Below are positions 19,073 through 27,741 of a stretch of 64,000 bases of DNA, in pieces; within the stretch, counting starts at the first letter, position 1, and each line of letters begins with the position of its first letter. Origin of the DNA: JAKOUY01 sp037045185 (lineage in GTDB: Bacteria; Actinomycetota; Acidimicrobiia; Acidimicrobiales; Ilumatobacteraceae); the NCBI GenBank assembly GCA_037045185.1, contig JBAOHQ010000004.1:248001-312000 (forward strand), in the 5' to 3' direction. The translations under genes were made by a program, and so were the position numbers. Under the pieces are notes generated by a model, which was not told the origin of the DNA, made no database searches, and saw nothing but the letters and a program-made list of their open reading frames with translations.

Positions 19073-19469
19073 CCGGCGTGAGTTCCTCGGCACCGGCGTC
19101 GCCTTCCCGGTGCGCATCGGACCCGGCGGCGGGCTGATGTGGTCGGCCGGCGAGTCGCTGGTGGCCGAGTCGATGTGGCAGCTCCTGGCCACCGCGCCCG
19201 GGGAGCGGTTGATGCGCCCCCAGCTCGGATGCGGGATCCACGACCTGCTGTTCGCCAACGACACGGCCGCGACGGAGGCCGCCGTCGCCCACAACGTCCG
19301 CCAGGCACTGATCAGCGGGGAGCCGCGCATCGACGTCCTCGACGTGCGCGTCGGCGGTGACGGTGACCTCGGCAACGTCGTGACGATCAGCATCGACTAC
19401 CGCATCCGCGAGAACAACGCCGTGCACAATCTGGTCTACCCGCTCTTCGTGACCGAGGGCCAGCGATGA
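19065..19469 (+). CDS. Baseplate wedge protein gp25/GPW (Afp9-like)
   Basis: A 134-residue protein with the gp25 lysozyme-like fold pattern: FLGTGVAFPVRIGPGGGLMW, then ERLMRPQLGCGIHDLLF (the EIR-type MRP..G motif) and the C-terminal strands VVTISIDYRIREN. It forms part of the baseplate wedge that nucleates the sheath. The GTG start overlaps the end of the previous gene by 8 bases. An upstream ATG would lengthen it by 10 unsupported residues. Confidence 0.9.
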   Translation: MADRREFLGTGVAFPVRIGPGGGLMWSAGESLVAESMWQLLATAPGERLMRPQLGCGIHDLLFANDTAATEAAVAHNVRQALISGEPRIDVLDVRVGGDGDLGNVVTISIDYRIRENNAVHNLVYPLFVTEGQR

Positions 19470-19503
19470 CCGCGGCAGCGTCCCGACCCCGGCGAGGTGA
19501 CCC

Positions 19504-21486
19504 ATGCCGTTGACCGCCCCGAACCTGGACGATCGCCGCTTCGACGACCTCGTCGCCGAAGCCAGGGCGCTGATCCCGCGCTACACACCGGAGTGGACGA
19601 ATCACAACGAGTCCGACCCGGGCATCGCCATCATGCAGCTGTTCGCCTGGTTCACCGACCTGCTGCTGTTCCACGTCAACCAGGTGCCGGAGCGCCACTA
19701 CGTCAAGTTCCTCCAGCTGCTGGGGATCCAGGCCAAGCCGGCGACACCGGCCCGGGCCGACCTCAGCTTCGTCACGGCCAAGGCCGACGTCGACGTGGTC
19801 GTGCCGGCGGGCACCCAGGTGGCCACGGCCGGTGGGGAGGCCGGGCCCGTCGTGTTCGAGGTCGACGAGGGCTTCACCGCGATCGGGCCGCGCCTCGCCG
19901 GCGCCCAGGTGTACGACGGGATCTCGTACCGCGACGTGTCGGTCGCCGTCCTGGGCGGGGCCGCGGTGGAACCCTTCGGCGCCCACGCCCACCCCGACAG
20001 CGCCCTGCTCCTCGGGTTCTCCACACCGGCCCCGTTCACCCGCAACCCGATCACGCTGACGTGCTACGTCGACCAGCCCAAGGGCGCCGTCGTCGTCCAG
20101 GCCGGCAGTGCCCTCGATCAGGTCGCTCCTCCGGCGCAGTTCGCCTACGAATTCTACGACGGCTCGGCGTGGAACACCGCCGGCCTGCAGGTCGACGACA
20201 CCAGGGCGTTCACCCGCACGGGACGGGTGGTGCTCCTCGGCGCCGGCACCCGCTCCGTCCAGGCGGCGGTGGGCGCGGCGACCACGCCCCTGCACTGGGT
20301 GCGCATCCGCCTGGCGGCCGGCGGGTACGAGCGGGCGCCACGCCTGGCGTCGATCGCCCTCAACACGGTGGCCGCCACCCAGGCGCTGACGCTGCGCGAC
20401 GAGGTGCTCGGTGGCAGCGACGGGATGCCCGACCAGGGTCCGTTCGTGCTGTCGGGCGTGCCCGTGGTGACCCGTGACCGGCCCGACGAGGCCCGGCGGT
20501 CCGACGGCACACGTGTCACCGTGCGCAGCGTCCTGCTGGAGATCGACGAAGGCGCCGCCGGGTTCGAGCCGTGGCAGGAAGTGGACGACTTCGGCGCCTC
20601 TGGGCCAGACGACGCCCACTTCACCTGCGATCACACGACCGGCGAGATCCGCTTCGGCGACGGCCGTTTCGGGCGCATCCCGGTGGCCAACCCGAGCCTG
20701 CCAACGTCGAACATCGTCGCCAGGCGGTACCGCGCCGGCGGCGGCGCGGCGGGCAACGTCGGGGCCCACACGATCACCGCGCTGCAGACCGCTGTCCCGG
20801 GGATCACCACCGTGACCAACGCCCGCTCCGCCGTGGGCGGCGCCGACGAGGAGACCGTCGACGACGCCAAGCGCCGGGCCCCATCGCTGTTGAAGGCCGG
20901 CGATCGAGCCGTCACCGCCGAGGACTTCGTCGCCCTGGCCCTTCGGTCGCCTGCCACCATCCGCCGCGCCGAGGCGCTGGCGCTGCACCACCCGGCCTTC
21001 GCCGGGCTCGACGTCCCCGGCGCCGTCACCGTCATCGCCGTTCCCGACGCGCCCGGTCCGGCGCCGGCGCCCACCGACGCCACCCTCGCGCTGCTGTGCG
21101 CATTCCTCGACCAGCACCGCCTCTTGACGACCGAGGTGTTCGCCGTCGGCCCCACGTACCGCCAGGTCCGCGTCGTTGCCGACATCGTCGTCCAGCCGAA
21201 CGCCGACCTGGCAGCCGTGCAGCGCGATGCGGCCGAGCAGGTCACCCGCTGGTTGCACCCGCTGACCGGTGGGGACGACGGTGGCGGATGGCCCTTCGGT
21301 GGGGCCATCTACTCCTCCAGCCTGTTCCGTGTCCTGCTCGCCGTGCCCGGTGTGGCCAGGCTGCGCGACAACCAGGTGGAGGTCATCCTCGACGGCGAAC
21401 GCCAGACGTTCTGCCGTGACGTCGAGCTCAACCGCGGCGAGCTGATCGAGGCGCTGGCCCCCGACATCAGAGTGTCGTACCGGTAG
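19504..21486 (+). CDS. Baseplate J protein (Afp11-like)
   Basis: A 660-residue wedge protein of the gp6/baseplate J family. The start is typical of eCIS members: DDRRFDDLVAEARALIPRYT, then PEWTNHNESDPGIAIMQLFA and WFTDLLLFHVNQVPERHYVK. The middle block GEIRFGDGRFGRIPV and the later AEDFVALALRSP and IRVSYR complete the pattern. It forms the ring linking the wedges to the sheath. GAGGTGA lies 4-10 bases upstream of the ATG. Confidence 0.93.
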   Translation: MPLTAPNLDDRRFDDLVAEARALIPRYTPEWTNHNESDPGIAIMQLFAWFTDLLLFHVNQVPERHYVKFLQLLGIQAKPATPARADLSFVTAKADVDVVVPAGTQVATAGGEAGPVVFEVDEGFTAIGPRLAGAQVYDGISYRDVSVAVLGGAAVEPFGAHAHPDSALLLGFSTPAPFTRNPITLTCYVDQPKGAVVVQAGSALDQVAPPAQFAYEFYDGSAWNTAGLQVDDTRAFTRTGRVVLLGAGTRSVQAAVGAATTPLHWVRIRLAAGGYERAPRLASIALNTVAATQALTLRDEVLGGSDGMPDQGPFVLSGVPVVTRDRPDEARRSDGTRVTVRSVLLEIDEGAAGFEPWQEVDDFGASGPDDAHFTCDHTTGEIRFGDGRFGRIPVANPSLPTSNIVARRYRAGGGAAGNVGAHTITALQTAVPGITTVTNARSAVGGADEETVDDAKRRAPSLLKAGDRAVTAEDFVALALRSPATIRRAEALALHHPAFAGLDVPGAVTVIAVPDAPGPAPAPTDATLALLCAFLDQHRLLTTEVFAVGPTYRQVRVVADIVVQPNADLAAVQRDAAEQVTRWLHPLTGGDDGGGWPFGGAIYSSSLFRVLLAVPGVARLRDNQVEVILDGERQTFCRDVELNRGELIEALAPDIRVSYR

Positions 21487-21492
21487 GCCGCG

Positions 21493-23658
21493 ATGACCTG
21501 GTTCCTGCTCGACCGCCGAACCGGCTGGCGGACCGACCGCGTCCTGACCACGCATTGCGCGGTCGGTGACGACATCGGCCTGGCCGCCATCCCCGGGTTC
21601 CCCCAGCCCCTCACCGACGCCAGCGGGACCTTCGGCGGGCTGACCGATCCCACCGGGGTGGCCACCGGGCCCGGCGGCGACATCGTCATGCTCGACGCCG
21701 ACGGCCGCCGGGTCCTGCGCTTCGATCCGTGCGACGCTGCGTTCCACGAGCTGGACTGCCTGCCCGGGCGTGGAGCGCAGTTCAGCGACGTGGCCATCGA
21801 CGACCACGGTGACCTCCTGCTCGCCGAGCGCGGCGCTCGCCGGGTGGTGGTGCTGTCGGCCGACGGGCGATACCTGCGCCAGGTCATCGCTCCACGCCAG
21901 GTCACGGCCACCGGGATCGTGGTGGCCCGACCGACGTGGACCATCCCGCTGTCGGGCGGGCCGGCCGAGCCTCGCTGGCCGGCGGGAACCTGGGATCCCG
22001 TCGCCCTGACCACCGGGCGGGGCCGCCGGTTCGTGGCCGACGAGGCCAGCGGGCTGATCCACGTCTTCGACGACTCCGGGGCGGCATGCCTGGTCACCGA
22101 CGGGAGCGGCAACGGCCTGAGCGGCCTCGTCCGCCCGAGGGCCATTGCCGTGGACACCCAGGGGACGATGTACGTGCTGCAGACCGGCGCCACCACCGTG
22201 CGGGTCATCGGCCCCGACGGCGTCGGGGTCGCCGAGGTGACCACGCTCGACGACCGCCGGCAGCGGTTCTGCCCGGTGGCGGTGGCGGTGAGCCCGAGTG
22301 GCGAGCTGTGCGTCGCCACACCAGGTGGGTGCCTGGCCGTCGTCGATCAGGGCACCGGCTGCACGCGCCGGGCCGAGGTCGGCCGGCGGGCCGTCGTGCG
22401 CGGCTTGGCGTTCGATCGTCACGGCGACGCGGTGGTCACCGATGCCGGCAACTCCTGCCTGGTGCGCCTGATCGGCGGCGGCGGGTACGAGCGGGCGGGG
22501 CGCTTCGTCACGACGCCGCTGGACGCTGGGGTGAGCGAGTGCCGCTGGCACCGCGTGGCCCTGGAAGCCGACGTCCCCGCCGCAACGGCGGTCCGTATCG
22601 CCACGCTCACCGCCGACGTTGCCCTGGACACCGCCGAGCTGCCACCGCCCGATGACGAGCGCTGGGTGACGAGCGTGGCGTTGAGCGGCGCGCACTGCGG
22701 CCCATGGGACGTGCTGGTCCGCAGCCAGCCCGGCCGGTACCTGTGGGTCGCGGTCGAGCTCAGCGGAGACGGCCGCGCCACGCCGCGGATCGGCCGAGTG
22801 GAGTGCCACGCACCGCGCCACTCGTCGATCACGCTCCTCCCCCCTGCGTTCCGGGCCGAGCCGAGCAGCGCCGACTTCCTCGACCGCTTCCTGTCGATCT
22901 TCGACACCGTCCGCGCCACGGTCACCTCCACGGTGGACCGCACGCCACAACTGCTCGATCCAGCAGCGGCACCCGCCGGTGGGTGCGGCGAGCCAGACTT
23001 CTTGACCTGGCTCGCCGGCTGGGTGGGCATCGCCGACCAGGAGCGATTGCCGGTCGAGCGGCGCCGCCGGCTGGTCGCCTCGGCCGCCGCGCTGTACCGC
23101 CGGCGGGGCACTCCCGACGGAGTCGGCCGCCATGTCGCGCTGTTCTGCGGAGCGCGGGTCAGGGTGCTGGAGCACTACCGGCTGCGGAGGTGGGCGATCG
23201 CCGGGCACGGCCGGCTCGGTGACACGAGCCAACTGTTCGGCGCCGAGATCGTCCGCCGCCTGCAGCTCGACCGGTTCTCCCGGCTCGACGAGGCACGCCT
23301 CGACGGGACCGACGATCCGCGCCACGATCCGTTCCTCGTCCATGCCCACCGGTTCACGCTGTTCGTCGACGCGGCGCCATCGGCCGATCCCGAGCGCGTC
23401 GCCGAGCGCGCCGAGCGGATCCTCGCCCTGGCCAAGCCGGCCCACACCGCTGGTGACATCGCCGTCGTCCAGCCCCGGATGCGCGTCGGCATCCAGGCGA
23501 TGGTCGGCCTCGACAGCGTCGTGGCCGACACCCCACTCCCATCCACGACCGGCACGGTCCGGCTGCGGCACGGCTCGGTGGTCACCGGCCGAACCGCGGC
23601 CGGCGCCGGCGCCCTGACCACGTCGGCCCGCCTCGGCTCGACGTCCACCCTGACCTGA
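21493..23658 (+). CDS. Baseplate wedge protein with NHL-type propeller and tail-P2-I domain (Afp12-like)
   Basis: A 721-residue two-part protein. Residues about 30-330 form NHL-like beta-propeller repeats (TDPTGVATGPGGDIVMLDAD, FSDVAIDDHGDLLLAERGAR, PRAIAVDTQGTMYVLQTGAT, VRGLAFDRHGDAVVTDAGNS). Residues about 450-660 match the phage tail protein I / TIGR02242 type: LDRFLSIFDTVRATV, FLTWLAGWVGI, ERRRRLVASAAALYRRRGTP. The second part completes the wedge with baseplate J. The propeller probably adds an exposed lobe. Encoded 6 bases after baseplate J. Confidence 0.85.
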   Translation: MTWFLLDRRTGWRTDRVLTTHCAVGDDIGLAAIPGFPQPLTDASGTFGGLTDPTGVATGPGGDIVMLDADGRRVLRFDPCDAAFHELDCLPGRGAQFSDVAIDDHGDLLLAERGARRVVVLSADGRYLRQVIAPRQVTATGIVVARPTWTIPLSGGPAEPRWPAGTWDPVALTTGRGRRFVADEASGLIHVFDDSGAACLVTDGSGNGLSGLVRPRAIAVDTQGTMYVLQTGATTVRVIGPDGVGVAEVTTLDDRRQRFCPVAVAVSPSGELCVATPGGCLAVVDQGTGCTRRAEVGRRAVVRGLAFDRHGDAVVTDAGNSCLVRLIGGGGYERAGRFVTTPLDAGVSECRWHRVALEADVPAATAVRIATLTADVALDTAELPPPDDERWVTSVALSGAHCGPWDVLVRSQPGRYLWVAVELSGDGRATPRIGRVECHAPRHSSITLLPPAFRAEPSSADFLDRFLSIFDTVRATVTSTVDRTPQLLDPAAAPAGGCGEPDFLTWLAGWVGIADQERLPVERRRRLVASAAALYRRRGTPDGVGRHVALFCGARVRVLEHYRLRRWAIAGHGRLGDTSQLFGAEIVRRLQLDRFSRLDEARLDGTDDPRHDPFLVHAHRFTLFVDAAPSADPERVAERAERILALAKPAHTAGDIAVVQPRMRVGIQAMVGLDSVVADTPLPSTTGTVRLRHGSVVTGRTAAGAGALTTSARLGSTSTLT

Positions 23659-23683
23659 CCCGACTCACGATACGGAGACCGAC

Positions 23684-26128
23684 GTGACCTGTTCCTGCGC
23701 ACATCCCGGACGGCACGAATGCCCGAGCTGCGGGCCCACCCAGCTCGCCCGCAACACGTACTTCACCGGCAAGCTGCTGCTCGAGCGCGACTTCACCGAC
23801 GAGCAGTCGTACTTCCTCGGCAAGCACCGCCGCCATCACCGCAACCTGCACGGGACCGGCATCGTCTGCGGTCTGCACGTCGACCAGCACCCCAACCCCG
23901 ACTGCCGCGACCAGTTCGTCATCGTCCAGCCGGGCGACGCGCTCGATTGCTGCGGCAACGAGATCGTCGTGACCCATCCCGAGGTGGTGGCCTTCCGCGA
24001 CCTGGTCGAGCAGCAGTGGGCCCGCAGCCACGTTCCCACCGAAGCATGGTCCGGGAAGCACACCGTGCAGTTGTGCGTCAGCTACCGGGAGTGCGCCGCC
24101 GAGAACATCCCCGCGGTGTACGACGACTGCGGCTGCGACGACACCGGCTGCCGCCCCAACCGGATCGTCGACAGCTACGAGTTCGGCGTGGTCATCGACC
24201 CAGAGGTGGTCGACCGCCACCTCCGCCCCGTGCTGACACGTGACGGGACGATCGCCGCGGCGAACGCGGTGGCCTTTGCGGTGGACGGCGACCGCCACCG
24301 CCGGTACGTCGCCACCGGCGGGCCATCGCCCACCCTGTTGGCCGTCGACGCCGACGGGGCGACGATCGGCATCCGCGGCCTGCCGGCCGAGCCGTTGGAT
24401 CTCGCCGTCAACCACGACGGGACGCGCCTGTACGTCGCCCTCCGCCAGAAGGCCGCCGTTCTCGTCCTACCCTTCGACGACCTCGCCGATCCCGGCGTGG
24501 CGATCACCCTGCCGGCCGCGCCAGCAGGCGACGTGCGCCTCGCCGCCCGACCCGGCGGCGGGATGGTCGTGCTCGACGCCGCGGCCGGACGTGTCCACGC
24601 CGTGCCCGCCGCGGTGGACAGCGGGGCGACGACGGTGGAGGGCAGCGCCCCCACGGGTGTGACCCCGGCAGGCGTCGCCGTGCTCGCCGACGGGTCGGGA
24701 TGGCTGGTGGCCAACACCGGCGACGGCACCCTGACCCTGGTGTCGGCAACCGACGTCACCACCCCGACCGCGCTTGCCGTCGGCGGGGCACCGTCCCAGG
24801 TGGTCGTGCTGGCCGCCACGGCGCTACCGCGCTTGGCCGTGCTCGACTCGACGGCCCGCACCGTGTCGTTGTTCGATCTCGACGTCAGCGGGCCGGCGTT
24901 GAACGCCGTCGGTTCGGCCCTGACCACCGTGGACCAGCCGGTGGCGATCGGCGGGTCACCGGGTGGTGGCTGGCTGGTGATCGTCACCGCCTCGGCCACC
25001 GGCGCCGGCGCGGTGTCGACCGTTGCCGCCAACGATCTGGCCGCCGGCGCGGCGACCCTCGGCGCCAGCGTGCCGGCAGGATCCGTGCCGCGGTGGGCCG
25101 CCGCCGGCGACGACGCCGTGTTCGTCGGCTTCCTCGGTCAGCCCGCCACCCCACGGCTCGGCGGACTGGCCGTGTTCTCCGCCCGTGACCACGACTGCGT
25201 CGCGCTGCTCGATGGCGGGCCGTGCCCGGGTTGCGACGTGGCCGACTGCATCGTGCTGACCACCATCTCCGGCTACGCCCCCGGCGCCGTCGTCGACACA
25301 TCGACGCTGAGCGGCGGCGACCGGGTGATCGTGCCCAGCGCGTCGGCGCTGGCGGCGGCCGTGCGCTGCATCGCGGCTCGCTCCGGGGGCGGCGAGGGTG
25401 AGGTCGGCCCGCAGGGTCCGCCCGGCCCCCCGGGCCCGCCCGGGCAGAAGGGCGACCCCGGCGAACCGGGGACGCCAGGTACCCCAGGTGCGCCCGGCGC
25501 GCCCGGCGCGCCTGGCACCCCGGGTACGCCAGGGGCTCCGGGTACGCCCGGCGCGCCTGGCATCCAGGGACCCCCGGGCGAACCGGGCCCGCCGGGCACG
25601 CTGCCGCTGGTGGAGCTGCCACGGATCAACAGCATCAACTGGCGGCACCGCGCCACACTCGGGCGAACCGTCGCCGGGCGACTCCGCGAGGACGGACTGC
25701 TGATCGGCTTCACCGAGGCGATGGACGCCTCGACCCTCGACGACATGACCATCACCGTCTCCGTGCAGGTCGACGAGGCAGTGGCCGGCGTCCCTGCGTA
25801 CCACTGGGCAGCGCTGCGCGGCGAGCTTCGCCCGTTGACCGTCGTGGCCCAGTGCGGCAAGCCCATCGAGGTGCTCTCCGAGGATCCCAAGCCCGACGAA
25901 GTGAACGGCGTGCGCTTCCGCCCCGTCGAGATCTTCCCCCGCGGCCGGTACCTCGTCACCGTCCGCGGCGACCACGTCCTGGCACTCAAGCCCGGACCGC
26001 GGATGGACGGCACCGAGGGACCACGGGCCCTCGACGGCAATCACCTGGCGCCCGGGCTCCCGGACCGCTGCCCCACCGGAGACGGCATCGAAGGTGGCGC
26101 CTTCGAGAGCTGGTTCACCCTCGGCTGA
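23684..26128 (+). CDS. Fibre-like protein 1: shared anchor module, beta-propeller, collagen-like stalk
   Basis: 814 residues. Residues 1-90 are Cys-rich and carry a module (ARNTYFTGKLLLERDFTDEQ, then HHRNLHGTGIVCGLHV and VIVQPGDALDCCGNEIVV) that recurs in the next two genes. Residues about 190-520 form a beta-propeller-like repeat region (LLAVDADGATIGI, LAVNHDGTRLYVAL, GVAVLADGSGWLVANTGDGT). Residues 575-637 are 21 uninterrupted Gly-X-Y triplets, a collagen-like trimeric stalk. The C-terminal 170 residues form a unique globular part. GTG start with GGAGA upstream. The position after the wedge genes fits a particle fibre or receptor-binding protein. Confidence 0.75.
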   Translation: MTCSCAHPGRHECPSCGPTQLARNTYFTGKLLLERDFTDEQSYFLGKHRRHHRNLHGTGIVCGLHVDQHPNPDCRDQFVIVQPGDALDCCGNEIVVTHPEVVAFRDLVEQQWARSHVPTEAWSGKHTVQLCVSYRECAAENIPAVYDDCGCDDTGCRPNRIVDSYEFGVVIDPEVVDRHLRPVLTRDGTIAAANAVAFAVDGDRHRRYVATGGPSPTLLAVDADGATIGIRGLPAEPLDLAVNHDGTRLYVALRQKAAVLVLPFDDLADPGVAITLPAAPAGDVRLAARPGGGMVVLDAAAGRVHAVPAAVDSGATTVEGSAPTGVTPAGVAVLADGSGWLVANTGDGTLTLVSATDVTTPTALAVGGAPSQVVVLAATALPRLAVLDSTARTVSLFDLDVSGPALNAVGSALTTVDQPVAIGGSPGGGWLVIVTASATGAGAVSTVAANDLAAGAATLGASVPAGSVPRWAAAGDDAVFVGFLGQPATPRLGGLAVFSARDHDCVALLDGGPCPGCDVADCIVLTTISGYAPGAVVDTSTLSGGDRVIVPSASALAAAVRCIAARSGGGEGEVGPQGPPGPPGPPGQKGDPGEPGTPGTPGAPGAPGAPGTPGTPGAPGTPGAPGIQGPPGEPGPPGTLPLVELPRINSINWRHRATLGRTVAGRLREDGLLIGFTEAMDASTLDDMTITVSVQVDEAVAGVPAYHWAALRGELRPLTVVAQCGKPIEVLSEDPKPDEVNGVRFRPVEIFPRGRYLVTVRGDHVLALKPGPRMDGTEGPRALDGNHLAPGLPDRCPTGDGIEGGAFESWFTLG
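25406..25594 (+). repeat. Collagen-like Gly-X-Y coding repeat
   Basis: 21 consecutive GXY triplets, mostly GPP, GTP and GAP with one GQK-GDP-GEP charged cluster, in the fibre gene at 23684. Nine-base periodicity of ggcgcgccc/ggtaccccc-type units. Confidence 0.95.
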
Positions 26129-26145
26129 CTGCGAAAGGTTCGACC

Positions 26146-27741
26146 ATGCATCACTCCTACACCGCTTCACCCACCGACGCCGGCGCGACAGCGCCAGCCT
26201 GGGCGGCCAGCCGCGCCCGGTACGCCGGCCAGCAGGCGCCCGGCACCCGGCCCGTCACCGCTGGACACCCGTCCGGCTGCGCCTGCTCGGTCTGTGCCGG
26301 GCTGAAGCCGCTCACTCGGCCGAGGTTCTTCGCCGGTCAGATCCTGTACGACACCGACCTCAACGATCTCGAGCGCTACGTGCTCGACAAGAACCGGCTG
26401 CACAACCGACACCTGCACGGGTGGGGGGTCGTCTGCGGGCTCGAACTGGTCTGCGACCAGTGCGGCGACGACGTCATCGTTCGGCCCGGCTACGCCATCG
26501 ATCCGTGCGGCAACGACGTGATCGTCGGTCAGGCCGCGGTGGTCGGCGTGCTGGCAGCGATCGAGGCCTGCCGAGCAGCGGAGCGGTCCGCACCGGTGTG
26601 CGAGCCACCGTCGTGGACGCCGCCCACCAGCTGCCCCACCGACGAGCACTGGTGCGTCACGCTGCGCTACCGCGAGCGCCCGATCCGCCCCGTCGCTCCC
26701 CTCGCCCCGGCAACTTCCACCGGCTGCTCGTGCGGGGGGCAGAGCTGCGGGTGCTCGAGCGGCGCCCGACCCGTGAGCGGCTACGAGTGCACCTGCGGGT
26801 CAGGTGGCTCACGCAACGCCGCGACCTGCGGATGCACCCCGCCGGCGGCCTCCACCAACCGCCCGCCGGGATGCGAGCCCTCGGTCATCAGCGAGGAGTT
26901 CGAGCTGGACGTGTGCCGCAGCGACGGATCGTGTGGTGATCTCCGCCAGCGGCTGGAGGGCACGATGCCGATGCGCATCGCCCACTGCGTGACGGAGCTC
27001 CAGAAGGTGATCAACGCCCACGTCGGAAAGAGCCAGCAGAAGCAGTTGCTGAAGATCTCGCTCGGCGACTCGGCCGCTGCCGGGTCGGCCACCGCCAGTG
27101 ACGCCATCTGCGACATGTACACCGCGGTGCTCGAGCTGTACACCAAGGACCCGCTGCGCACCCAGTGCGTGCTTCCCAAGGAGCTCGACCTGGTCAACTG
27201 CGAGCCTCGCGCCGAGGGCGAGTCAGCTGCCGGGTACCGCGGCCGGATGGAGGTGAGCACCCAGGCGCTCGTGCTGCTGATGGTGAACTACCTGCGCGAC
27301 TGCGTCTGCCACACGCTGCTCCCGCCGTGCCCCACCGACCCATGTGACGACCGGATCCTCCTCGGCTGCCTGACGGTGCGCGACGGCAAGGTGGTCGACA
27401 TCTGCAACCTCGACTGCCGGCACTACGCCGGCTCGTTCGTCACCCGCAACTACTGGTTCCCGATCGGGCCGGTGCTCGGCTGGGCGGCCGCCAAGCTGTG
27501 CTGCTTCCCGCTGGTCGGGCGACGGTTCGGAACGAAGCGCACGGATCTGTTCGCCGGCGCCGACCCCAAGCGCACGTGGCGTTCGGCGCTGATGCGCAAC
27601 GAGTACGCAGCCCCCCGGCGGTGGCGCTCGAAGGCCGCTGACCTGCAGGACAAGCTGGAGACCCGAACGTTGAAGGCCACCTTCGACAAGGGGCCGAGTG
27701 CCGTCAAGCGGTTGATCAAGCGGCGCCTGGAGGACCGCTGA
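26146..27741 (+). CDS. Fibre-like protein 2, Cys-rich, with the shared anchor module
   Basis: 531 residues. After a 45-residue leader, residues about 55-130 repeat the anchor module of the previous gene (RPRFFAGQILYDTDLNDLER, HNRHLHGWGVVCGLELVC, VIVRPGYAIDPCGNDVIVGQ). A Cys-dense segment follows at about residues 195-245 (STGCSCGGQSCGCSSG, YECTCGSGG), then a helical C-terminal half with further Cys and a very basic tail (KRLIKRRLEDR). The N-terminal Cys pairs suggest metal binding or disulfides. There is no signal peptide, as expected for eCIS components, which are released by lysis. The TGA overlaps the next ATG. Confidence 0.65.
   Translation: MHHSYTASPTDAGATAPAWAASRARYAGQQAPGTRPVTAGHPSGCACSVCAGLKPLTRPRFFAGQILYDTDLNDLERYVLDKNRLHNRHLHGWGVVCGLELVCDQCGDDVIVRPGYAIDPCGNDVIVGQAAVVGVLAAIEACRAAERSAPVCEPPSWTPPTSCPTDEHWCVTLRYRERPIRPVAPLAPATSTGCSCGGQSCGCSSGARPVSGYECTCGSGGSRNAATCGCTPPAASTNRPPGCEPSVISEEFELDVCRSDGSCGDLRQRLEGTMPMRIAHCVTELQKVINAHVGKSQQKQLLKISLGDSAAAGSATASDAICDMYTAVLELYTKDPLRTQCVLPKELDLVNCEPRAEGESAAGYRGRMEVSTQALVLLMVNYLRDCVCHTLLPPCPTDPCDDRILLGCLTVRDGKVVDICNLDCRHYAGSFVTRNYWFPIGPVLGWAAAKLCCFPLVGRRFGTKRTDLFAGADPKRTWRSALMRNEYAAPRRWRSKAADLQDKLETRTLKATFDKGPSAVKRLIKRRLEDR

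Noticed and set aside
19387..23571. A 1394-codon leftward open frame through the baseplate genes
   Set aside because: It is antisense to clear baseplate J and wedge proteins. The composition is typical of a GC-rich shadow frame and no domain is visible.
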